Shown piece by piece: positions 54,980 through 64,000 of a stretch of DNA of 64,000 nt (the first letter of the stretch is position 1; each line of letters opens with the position of its first letter). The DNA is taken from contig CM037597.1 of NCBI GenBank assembly GCA_021018995.1, positions 8,073,299 through 8,137,298 of the forward strand, written 5' to 3'. Made by a program: the position numbers and the translations under genes. Under the pieces are notes generated by a model, which saw only the letters and a list, made by a program, of their open reading frames with translations, did no database searches and was not told where the DNA came from. The DNA comes from Chloranthus sessilifolius. Taxonomy: Eukaryota > Streptophyta > Magnoliopsida > Chloranthales > Chloranthaceae.

Positions 54980-55389
54980 TGTTGGATTACACCAACTAGG
55001 ATTGGAAGAAGATGGCACTCTAAAGAGAAGAAAGTTGTTCTCTTGTGTAGAAAAATACCAAAAATGAAGACTAAAATGATATACTACTTAGAACCTCTCA
55101 AATTTCATTCATATGACTTGATAACATGAAGATACATGAGTGATATATATAGCCCAAAATACAAAATCGGGAATAAATAAAATACATTTCCAAAGCAACT
55201 ACCTAGCCTAGAAAAAGATAGAAAATTACATTCTCAAAGTTTTTCAATATTCTCAAGACACTACATTAATTACACCAATTTTCTATGACAAAAAAGAATT
55301 CCAAGATTGACCAATATAATTGCAAATGGGCCAATGACCCAAAAAAGACAAAATGGGCCGGATGGGCCGGTCTAGCTATAATTCTAACA
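54980..55389 (-). repeat. 3' LTR of copia B
   Basis: TGTTGGATTACACC...ATTCTAACA on the + strand. Differs from the partner by two G/A changes near the start, one G/T near 55078 and one single-base gap near 55377. Confidence 0.96.
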
Positions 55390-55394
55390 TTGAG

Positions 55395-56276
55395 CTAGAC
55401 CGATCGAACGCCGAGCTTTTCTTTGATCTTGATAAATGTTTCTTTCTTCAATGTCTTGGTAAAAATATCCGCTATTTGATCTTGTGATTTGCAAGGTTTC
55501 ACATCAATTTCACCATCATTGATCAAGTCACAGATGAAATGATACTTAATTCGAATGTGCTTGCTTTTGTAGTGAAAAACGGGATTCTTGGTTAGTGCAA
55601 TGGCGGATCGATTATCACAAAATAAATTTGTAGCTTCAATTGATGGATGCTTAAGTTCTTCTAATACCCATCGTAACCAAAGTGCTTGACAACCCGCCAA
55701 TGCTAAAGAAATGTACTCCGCTTCGGTTGTAGAGAGAGCAACAACTTGTTGTTTCTTTGAAGTCCAAGAAATTGAACCCGAACCAATATTAAAATTGTAA
55801 TCGGAAGTGCTTTTGCCATCATCTACACTTCCACCCCAATCACTCTCACAATATCCAACCAAACATGAATTTTGAACCCTTTTGTAATGTATACCATCAT
55901 TAATGGTACCACATACATATCGCAAAATTCTCTTTCCGGCATTCCAATGACTTCTTTTAGGTGATTCCATGAAACGGCTAATCATGCTAACCGCAAACAT
56001 AATATCCGGTCTTGTGGCGGTTAAGTACATGAGGCTACCAACAAGACTCCGATAAAGAGTTTCATTAACTCTTTTTTCATTATCATTTTTGCTAAGTTTC
56101 AAATCAACCTCCATTGGAGTGCAAATTGGATTGGCACATTCCATTCTAAACTTTTTCAACAAATCTTTTGCATACTTCTTTTGAGATATAAAAATCTCAT
56201 TTTCATTTTGCTTTACTTCAATGCCAAGAAAGAAGTGTAGGAGACCCATATCGGTCATCTCAAATTCAAGCATCAT
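55395..56276 (-). pseudogene. copia B: end of RT and RNase H
   Basis: Open for 293 codons. It has MTDMGLLHFFLGIEVKQ (end of RT), YRSLVGSLMYLTATRPDI, the connection, and RNase H with GYCESDWGGSVDDGKSTSD, SKKQQVVALSTTEAEYI and CDNRSAIALTKNP, then H-IRIKYHFI. Family residues D, E and D are present. Separated from the upstream RT by frame breaks. Confidence 0.93.
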
Positions 56277-58370
56277 GGATTTTTAAATTCATCACATATG
56301 CATGAATTATTGCGGTGAAGATTAAATCATCAACATATAAACAAACAACTAAGAACTCACCTTGGTGTTTTCTTTAATGTAGAGAGAGTGTTCAAAGGAC
56401 ACCTTTTGAAACCATTCTTCATGAAGTACTCATCAATACGGCTATACCACGCCTTGGTGCTTGCTTTAAACCATAAAGTGCTTTCTTCAATCTACAAACT
56501 TTGTGCTCTTTACCCTTTTCCACATAACCAGGAGGTTGATCAACATAAACTTCTTCTTCAAGAATACCATTTAAGAATGCCGATTTGACATCCATTTGAT
56601 AAACCTTCCAATTTCTTTGAGCCGCCAATGCTAAGACCATTCTAATAGTCTCAAGCCGAGCAACGGGAGCAAAAACTTCATTGAAGTCTATGCCATGTCT
56701 TTGCTTGTAGCCTTTCACCACTAACCGAGCTTTGTGCCTTTCGACTTCACCATTTGCATTTAACTTGGTTTTATATATCCATTTTACACCAATGGATTTG
56801 TGCCCATTTGGAAGTTCCGTTAACTCCCAAGTCTCATTTCTTTTGATGGAATCAATTTCTTGATTCATTGCATGGTTCCACTTTTCTTCTTGAGATGCTT
56901 CTTCAAAAGAAATTGGATCGGCATCGGCATATAGTGCAAAGTTAATCTCATCTTCATCAAAAAGTCTTCTTGATGTTTCATAAATTTCATTGATGCTTTT
57001 GGTCTTCTTTGGAGGAGAATTAGAACTCGTTGATGATGATGATGATGATGATGATGAAGATGATGAAGATGATGAAGATGAAGAAGATGAAGAGGAGAGT
57101 AGAGACCTATCCTCTTCATGCTCACAATTTTGAACATCTTTCAATTCTTCTTCATTGACACAAATAGACTTTTGTGTCTTTTCTTGAAAATCCCAATCCC
57201 AAGCTTCTTCTTCATTAAATTTTACATCTCTACTTATGATAGTTTTCTTGGTGATGGGATTAAACAATTTGTATGCCTTTGAAGTTTCACTATAACCAAT
57301 AAGAATGCATTTTTCGGATTTATCATCCAATTTTTTTCTTCTTTCATCCGGCACATGAGAATATGCAATGCTACCAAATATCCTCAAATGAGCAACACAT
57401 GGTTTGTGTCCATTCCATGCTTCTTGTGATGTTATGCCTTCAACACTTTTGGATAAGGCACGATTCAAAAGATAGTTGACACATGCAACGGCTTCGGCCC
57501 AAAATATATTTGGCATCTCTTTGGCTTTTAACATACTTCTAGCCAATTCCATAAGTGTTCTATTTTTCCTTTCGGCAACACCATTTTGTTGAGGTGTGTA
57601 CCGAGTGGTTAATTGATGCCGAATGCCATTATCTTTTAAGAAATTTTTAAAATCATGAGAAACATATTCACCACCTTGAACGGTACGCAAAGTTTTCAAC
57701 ATGAAACCACTTTGTTTTTCAACCAAGGCCTTAAATATTTTAAAGTGACCGAATACCTCCGATTTTTCTTTGAGAAAATAAACCCATGATTTTCGACTAT
57801 AATCGTCAATAAAAGTGAGGAAATAACGATTACCGCCAATAGAAGTTGTGTGCATAGGCCCGCATAGGTCCGAATGAACAAGCTCAAGAGGGTTTGATGC
57901 CCTCCAAGCTTTCCCAACCGGAAATGAATTTCTTTGATGTTTTTCGAGTGCGCATCCTTCACAAACTTGGTCCTTGCGATCAATATTTGTCATGCCTCTC
58001 ACCATGTGATTTTTACACATGAGAGTCAAAGAGCTAAAACTCAAGTGGCCATACCGAAGATGCCATAGCCATGATTTGTCTTGAATGATGGAGTTGAAGC
58101 AAGGAAGAACTTCATTTTGAAATTTAAGCGGAAACATCTTGTTTGAAGTCATCTTTACTTTGGCAATGAGGGCATTGTTCATATCCTTGATTTCACATGC
58201 ATCTCCTTTGAAATAAACATTGTGTCCTTTCAAAATGAGTTGACCAATGCTTAAAAGATTGTGCTTGAGGCCGGGTACATAGAAAACATTTGAGATGCGT
58301 TTGACGCCTTTCTTTGATTGAACAAGAATATCACCTTTTCCTTTTACGGAAAGTCGTTTATCATCGCTGT
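56277..58370 (-). pseudogene. copia B pol: integrase and RT
   Basis: Pre-integrase [14 protein letters not shown], zinc finger H-x-C-x2-C, integrase core HSDLCGPM and [15 protein letters not shown], with [18 protein letters not shown]. The second catalytic position reads LRTVQGGEY where copia integrases usually have LRTDxGGEY, so this Asp is Val. A serine run (near 57030..57085) lies in the linker. RT has [22 protein letters not shown] and [12 protein letters not shown] frameshift follows LKQAPR near 56440, and others surround LYVDDLIFT near 56310. Confidence 0.93.
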
Positions 58371-59444
58371 CCTTACTTCACTTTGAATAGATTCATCCAA
58401 AGTGACAAATACGCCTTTGTTTCCCGTCATGTGGTTACTACAACCACTATCAAGATACCAATCTTCATTGAATGCAACTTCTTGAACATTGCAAGCAAGA
58501 AAGAGAGTGTCATCTTCCTTACTTTGAATGTTCTCTTGAACAAAATTTGATTCCTTTTTTTCTTCTTCCGCCAATCTTTTTCTACAAAATTTTATGGTGT
58601 GACCATATTTTTGACAATGATAACATTGAACATTAGAAAGAGAAGATCGGCCTCTTCCTCTTCCTCTTCCTCTTGATGAAGTAGATGACTCATCTTCATC
58701 TTTTTCTTTTGTTTGATATCTTCCTCCATTATGCTTTCCTCGTCCACGATTAGAATGCTTTCCTCTTCCACCTCTAGAGCTTTCTTTAAAAGAAATTTGA
58801 GTTTGAAAAGCTTGCTCTAGAGGAGAAGAATCAAATTGTTTCATGCGAAGTTCATGGGATAGAAGTGATCCCAACAAACTTTCCAAAGACAAAGTAGATA
58901 AATCCTTAGATTCTTCAATTGCAACGACAATATATTCAAACTTACGAGTCAAGCTTCTAAGAATTTTTTCTACAATTCTTTGATCTTGAAGATTTTCACC
59001 ATTAAACCTATATTGATTAACGATTAGTCTTACCCGATTGAAATAATCTTCAACCGCTTCCGAATCTTTCATTCTTATAGAATCAAACTCACTTCGAAGA
59101 GTTTGGAGCCGCACCAATTTGACTTTATCTTCGCCTTTGTATGAAGCATAGAGAGTATCCCATGCTTGCTTTGCCGATGACACCGATGAAATTCTTTCAA
59201 AAATAACTTCATCCACAGCTTGATAGATGAAGAACAAAGCCTTCTTGTCCTTCTTGCGATTTTCTTTCAACTCATTGAGTTGAGCTTGTGTGAGAGCCGC
59301 TTGATCTTCCGGTTCTATATTTCCGGTCTCAACAATATCCCACAAATCTTGAGACCCATATAGAACCTTCATTTGAATACTCCATTGATTGTAGTTTTTA
59401 CCGGTGAAACGAGGAAGTTGAGGTTGCAACATATTGGAAGCCAT
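58344..59444 (-). pseudogene. copia B gag and protease
   Basis: The start is chosen at MASNMLQPQLPRFTGKNY, the usual copia gag beginning; the 21 codons before it lie over the primer-site leader. UBN2-type gag core (QMKVLYGSQDLWDIV, FERISSVSSAKQAWDTL), arginine-glycine-rich stretch (RGRGRGRGR), CCHC knuckle CYHCQKYGHTIKFC, protease YLDSGCSNHMTG with intact DSG. The frame ends at 58344; the continuing protease and integrase reading is one base off from about 58370. Confidence 0.92.
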
Positions 59445-59453
59445 GAATCTCGA

Positions 59454-59465
59454 GCTCTGATACCA
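59454..59465 (-). other. primer binding site of copia B
   Basis: Reverse complement TGGTATCAGAGC, standard tRNA-Met complement, 3 nt inside the 5' LTR. Confidence 0.92.
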
Positions 59466-59468
59466 CTT

Positions 59469-59879
59469 TGTTGGATTACACCAACTAAGATTGGAAGAAG
59501 ATAGCACTCTAAAGAGAAGAAAGTTGTTCTCTTGTGTAGAAAAATACCAAAAATGAAGACTAAAATTATATACTACTTAGAACCTCTCAAATTTCATTCA
59601 TATGACTTGATAACATGAAGATACATGAGTGATATATATAGCCCAAAATACAAAATCGGGAATAAATAAAATACATTTCCAAAGCAACTACCTAGCCTAG
59701 AAAAAGATAGAAAATTACATTCTCAAAGTTTTTCAATATTCTCAAGACACTACATTAATTACACCAATTTTCTATGACAAAAAAGAATTCCAAGATTGAC
59801 CAATATAATTGCAAATGGGCCAATGACCCAAAAAAGACAAAATGGGCCGGATGGGCCGGTCTAGCTTATAATTCTAACA
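59469..59879 (-). repeat. 5' LTR of copia B
   Basis: 411 bp, 99% like its partner by eye. Its transcription would run leftward toward the last exon of the F-box gene. Confidence 0.96.
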
Positions 59880-60280
59880 AAATGCACTTATGATATTGTT
59901 ATTTGTTAGGTTTGCAAACAGAAACGGTCGGGTTGGGAATATATCGGAATAGGAGATGATAAGCATTTATAAATATTTACTAGGAAAAGCATTTATAAAT
60001 ATTTTAGGTCACATGAATTACCTGTTTTTTGTTGCCATGTTTTGTATCACGGTCAGCCCGAAAATCATGCAAATCAGAGCATTGAAACCATCTGTTTTAA
60101 GCGCTTTAATATGGCCTGATGTCCATATCTAATTAATGGTAATGGACTTCATTTGTCTGCTTCATGATGACCATCTAGTTATCACCCCGTAGCTTCAAGA
60201 CCTAAATGGTGGATTGAGTTGGTTAGAGGATTGTCTTGAGGTGTCTGATAGCCAACCGGTTCGCCATATAGACTTGGAAT

Positions 60281-60441
60281 CAAAGGATCAAAAAATCAGA
60301 TTTTGTTTCGGTTTCGGTCCTACGGCCGAAATCTTCCCCAGTCCCAAATTTCCCGAAATTTGGAGTTTTCGTTTCGGTGGAGACCAAAACCGAAACATTT
60401 TGGCCGAAATTTTCAGATTACAGTCAAAATTTTGAACCATG
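60281..60441. mobile_element. hAT-type MITE, GTTTCGGT-word family, copy 1
   Basis: CAAAGGATCAAAAAATC...AATTTTGAACCATG. Perfect 8-bp duplication CTTGGAAT at 60273..60280 and 60442..60449. The interior is GTTTCGGT, CCGAAA and GACCAAAACC words. Same end type as the GATACGTATCGG family. Confidence 0.92.
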
Positions 60442-60449
60442 CTTGGAAT

Positions 60450-62251
60450 GGATCACTTATCTTGGACATGCGGCACTATTTTTAATCAAGTGTGCCATGC
60501 CATGCAAAGAACTCAATGTGAAGATCTGAATGGTTAAATCTGATTTTGGAGATTTATATGGTAATCGTTCACTTAAAAGTGTTATGACTGCTTTGATACA
60601 GAAGACAGATATTTTTATGCAATTTTCGACCCCAGGATGAGGGGTGCATCTTTACCAATGAAAGAAAGAAATAAATAAATATGCGGTAAAATCTTTTTTA
60701 TTGAAATAGCATCTTTAACAATAAAAAAATATTTGCATATAGACCGTAATTTTCAAGGGAGATTAAATATGAAGTAGATTAGATCATAAATTCATATTAT
60801 TCTCTAAATGCTTCTTGAGAAACTATATTGTGCAGATCAGAAATTATAAGATAAAAAGTGTCATGCCCATGTTTCTTTGTGAGATTTTTTTGTATTAAGG
60901 TTTTGGGGAACTCTATTCGCGCCCATGCCAACTTTGAAAATACAGTCTCAAACTCGTTGACGGCTTTCAGATCAGACGATGGCGATCATTCTTCACCCCA
61001 ATTTTCCATACAACAAATTTTGAGACCATAAACATACAATCAGAGGGTCTGTTGTTATCCCACGTGGTACAGATCCTCGAAAATAGAGATCAACTACTTG
61101 CACACAAGATGAGATTTCATTACACATATCACGATCAAACATTATTTTTTGGGGATTTGTACCACATGGAATAAAAAAAATAGACCGTCTGATGGTACGT
61201 TCTTGGTCTCCATCATCTGATCCAAAGTAGTCAATGGGTTTAAGAGGGTTCAAACGTAGGCACTTTCAAAGATGGTGTGGGTGCGAACGGAGGTACCCTA
61301 AGGTTTTTGTGATGTGATCTTTTTAGTTTGAGAATTGATGGGGCTTCACTGGCGTCGATATCATCAGATTTTCTAGCTTCTGGAAAGCCTTACACACCCC
61401 ATCAATCATGTCAAAGGCTTACTTCCACAAGCTTCAGGTGGCACCCCTTCTCTCAAAGTTATGGGGCTATTTTGTTGAGTTCCTTAGATGGGTCCATTGT
61501 ATATGCCCGACCCGACCTCACCTGATTGTACACCCTGACCTAACCGGACTTTAGGCTAAAAACCCTCTATATTATACATAAACTTGGGCTGGTTTTATAT
61601 CGTATATGCTTGACCCAGCCCAATTTTTTTACCCCACAGCACTGGTACATAAAATTGGCCCGGTCTTATATTGCATATGCTTGACCCAGCCCGAATTTTT
61701 ACTCGACAGGACGGGTCAAGTTTACGTACTCAATCCACAAATTTCTCTTTTCAGTTTTTTCTTCTGATGCTTTGCAACGTTTAAAATACACAGAAGATGA
61801 GACTGCTGTTAGTGCAATGTGCTCAGCACCAATATAGATAGAAGATCCCCCAATGCAATGACCAGTCAACCTAGTATACCCATCTTCACCAACCAATTAA
61901 TCGGAGACATCTTGGATGAATCCAATCATTCATAATAACAATCAATCCCTGAAATTTTCACAGATCTCCATGTGTCTTTTTAAATCTCAACATCAATCAA
62001 CTATTTGGTACCAATACCCGTTACGATTCTAGATTGTGAACAGGTCATTGATATTAGGGTGTGATTCCAAGCTGTCAAACGCCATTAAAATGAACGGTTA
62101 AAACATGTCACCGGTTCACAATCTACATAGGGAATTGGTCGATGCTTCATACTGATCAAAAAAAAAATACTAGATGCTTTCCTCCCCGAGTGGGAACAGA
62201 TTCTACCAGCATAGATATCTTCGGCGTGGGCGACATTTATGGGCACCTGAG
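60450..62251. other. unassigned, fragments of word-type repeats
   Basis: A GCCCGACCCGACC and TTGACCCAGCCC word segment at 61490..61730 is likely another degraded hAT-like repeat. CTGATCAAAAAAAAAATAC near 62153 looks like an old LINE tail. No gene recognised. Confidence 0.4.
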
Positions 62252-62262
62252 TTGTGAGAGAT

Positions 62263-62815
62263 AGACATGAGGAACAGGTGCGTGATGTGCTTGCAGGCGG
62301 GAGAATCGATCTCGCACCTTTTTCTTCAGTGCTGGGTTGCGATGGAAATATGAGCCACTATTCTAAGATCTTTCAATATGGCGTTGGTGCTTTCTAGTGA
62401 CATCCGGTCCCACTTCCTGTCCTGGTTTGGTGCCCAACTGGAGGGCCAGCAGCTGACTTTTTGGAAAGTGGGTTTTTTTATGATTATTTGGAGCATTTGG
62501 CTAGAGAGGAAAGCCCGTATCTTTCAAAGGAGGCGCCGCCCGGTGGGCCTGATTTTGAAGGACACACTAGCTCGATGTGTCTCTGAGTTACCTTAGATAA
62601 GAATGGACCTACTGTCCCTCCTGAATTTTTGGACTCCGGTTAGCGGGGTATAAGTCGGTTTTCGGTGCTGCTTTTGTATGCTTTTTTCTTTTCTTCATTT
62701 TTTGCTCGAAATTTTTTTTATCTTTGAGCTGCATGTATTTTCCCAGTGTCTCACTGATTTTCTAATATATGTAGCCTTTACCGATCAAAAAAAAAATAAA
62801 AATAAAAAAAAATAA
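62263..62815 (+). mobile_element. 5'-truncated LINE with zf-RVT end and poly(A)
   Basis: Flanked by TTGTGAGAGAT at 62252..62262 and 62816..62826, an 11-bp target duplication. It encodes RCVMCLQAGESI and H-LFLQC, the zinc-binding domain after RT in L1-type LINEs, then SWFGAQLEGQQLTFWKVGFF and WSIWLERKARIF, ending VSELP. It closes with a GATCAAAAAAAAAATAAAAA tail at 62783..62815. Confidence 0.92.
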
Positions 62816-62826
62816 TTGTGAGAGAT

Positions 62827-63202
62827 GAGAGTAGTACCCCCTCGTATGTTTCTCTTCTTCGTTTGTATTGTATTTTTCATTCTTTTCAGAGAAGCACGTC
62901 GCCCGGGATCTACTGTAATTCTTTTTCTTTAATAGAATCATAGCTTATACTGATAAAATATAAATATAAATAATAAATAATAAATAAGGATTGATTCCGT
63001 ATTTACTTTTCCTTTAATTGAATTATAGCCAAAGATTTTTTACTTTTTTTGAAAGGCATAGCCAAGGATTTATTAAGATAGCTGTTTGGATGCAAAATGT
63101 AGTAGTAGAACACCACAAGTGGTGCGCTGATCAACAAAAATTGTTCAAATGGCGCCCATATTCATTAAGCTGAATTGTCATTTAATATGGACTAATGTCA
63201 TG
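62827..63202. other. intergenic, possible second LINE tail
   Basis: TTTAATAGAATCATAGCTTA and then CTGATAAAATATAAATATAAATAATAAAT near 62930..62990 resembles another retroposon 3' end. Nothing else seen. Confidence 0.35.
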
Positions 63203-63210
63203 TCAAGCCC

Positions 63211-63304
63211 AAGGATCAAAAAATCAGATTTCATTTCGGTGGGGACCGAAACCGAAACATTTCAGCCAAAATCTTCAGATTACGGTCAAAATTTTGATCC
63301 ATGG
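63211..63304. mobile_element. hAT-type MITE, GTTTCGGT-word family, copy 2
   Basis: 94 bp, AAGGATCAAAAAATC...ATTTTGATCCATGG. Flanks TCAAGCCC and TTAAGCCC match at 7 of 8. The interior is GGTGGGGACCGAAACCGAAAC and related words. An internal-deletion form of the family. Confidence 0.88.
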
Positions 63305-63749
63305 TTAAGCCCAAACTTCATCTTACGCCATCTGACTAGAGAACTAATGTCATTTAATATGGACTCTCACCACTTCACAAGCGACCCATTTACAAGATAA
63401 CTCTTTCACATAAATGACAAGATTAAATATACTATAAAGTGGATACAACAATTTTAAAATGTGCAAACTGGATACATAACCTCAAAGGTAGATAGACTAA
63501 AAAAAAATCTTATGTTCAATTGCCACTGAAGCATTCTTATGAGTGCTTCATATAATGAAGTAAAAGAACAGTGGCCTGCGTCTTTGTACCTGTTTACTTG
63601 TAAGTAGCAACCTTCTTAGATCTTACAAGTACTTTGGTTGTCTCCCTACAAAAACAAAAAATCTGTGTTTTATTTGTCCCTGCAACCAATCAATTAGTAG
63701 TATATATAACCCAAAATGAGCATAGTCCCTATATACTTAAGTTCATAGC

Positions 63750-63905
63750 AAGGATCAAAAAATCGAATTTCGTTTCGGTTTCGGTGGGGACCGAAAACGA
63801 AATTTTGGACTGAAATTTCGGCTGCAATCTTCAACACAGTACAAATTTTCCGAAAATTTGAGTTATCGTTTCGGTTTCGGTGGGGACCGAAATTTTGAAC
63901 CATGG
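63750..63905. mobile_element. hAT-type MITE, GTTTCGGT-word family, copy 3
   Basis: 156 bp, AAGGATCAAAAAATCG...AATTTTGAACCATGG. Flanks TTCATAGC and TTCATAGT match at 7 of 8. GTTTCGGTTTCGGTGGGGACC occurs twice in the same direction. Confidence 0.9.
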
Positions 63906-63913
63906 TTCATAGT

Positions 63914-64000
63914 ACTAAGAACCAATTATCTAACATACTCAATCTAGATACCCCAATATATTTTACTTGTTTATCCTAATCTATGCTAGATAATCAAATG
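63914..64000. other. window end, nothing recognised
   Basis: Short AT-rich tail with no visible element. Confidence 0.3.

Larger units (their letters stand above)
54980..59879 (-). mobile_element. Ty1/copia element B, recent insertion
   Basis: LTRs of 410 and 411 bp (54980..55389 and 59469..59879) differ at about four positions by eye. Perfect 5-bp duplication AAATG at 54975..54979 and 59880..59884. Primer-site complement GCTCTGATACCA at 59454..59465. Gag, protease, integrase, RT and RNase H are all present on the minus strand, but with frameshifts. It lies just downstream of, and antisense to, the F-box gene. Confidence 0.97.

Noticed and set aside
58344..58400. Programmed frameshift between copia B gag-protease and pol
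   Set aside because: Copia elements normally use a single frame, no slippery site is evident, and other frame breaks occur in RT. Decay or sequencing error is simpler.

Overview
The window looks like nuclear DNA of a flowering plant with a large, transposon-rich genome. The evidence is GT-AG spliced exons of a conserved plant gene, chromodomain Ty3/gypsy and Ty1/copia retrotransposons primed by initiator tRNA-Met, L1-type LINEs, a TRIM, tRNA-derived SINE-like repeats, and many hAT-type and Mutator-type miniature elements. The species cannot be fixed from this sequence. There are no rRNA genes, no convincing tRNA genes and no CRISPR arrays.

One host gene dominates. A plant F-box protein of the FBXO9/Hrt3/Pof7 type (closest remembered plant relative: Arabidopsis F-box protein 7) is spread over 6911..54509 on the + strand as ten coding exons. 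The exons total 972 nt and encode 323 residues. Every junction is GT-AG, all phases join, and I see no internal stop, so the gene looks functional. Its nine introns total about 46.6 kb and are built almost entirely of mobile elements.

Layout. 1..6900 holds unassigned sequence, a deletion derivative of a chromodomain gypsy element with a terminal LTR, microsatellites and two hAT MITEs. Intron 2 (7645..21814) holds word-repeat MITEs, a gypsy element with a perfect target duplication but a large internal deletion (10151..15812), and a minus-strand LINE invaded by a TRIM, a MITE and a hAT element. Intron 4 (22111..38569) is a nest: one copia element (22170..37636, minus strand) carries three later insertions. 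These are a pol-less gypsy-like element, a full-structure chromovirus and a head-to-tail LTR pair. Intron 5 (38644..46794) holds a LINE, hAT MITEs and elements bounded by TA microsatellites. Introns 6 to 9 hold MITEs. Downstream of the stop codon lies a young but defective copia element (54980..59879), then MITEs and a 5'-truncated LINE with an 11-bp target duplication.

Two patterns run across the window. (1) Many short elements with 8-bp target duplications share similar termini but are filled with different short repeated words. (2) The outer parts of four different gypsy-type LTRs each carry a cluster of their own palindromic 10-12-mer.
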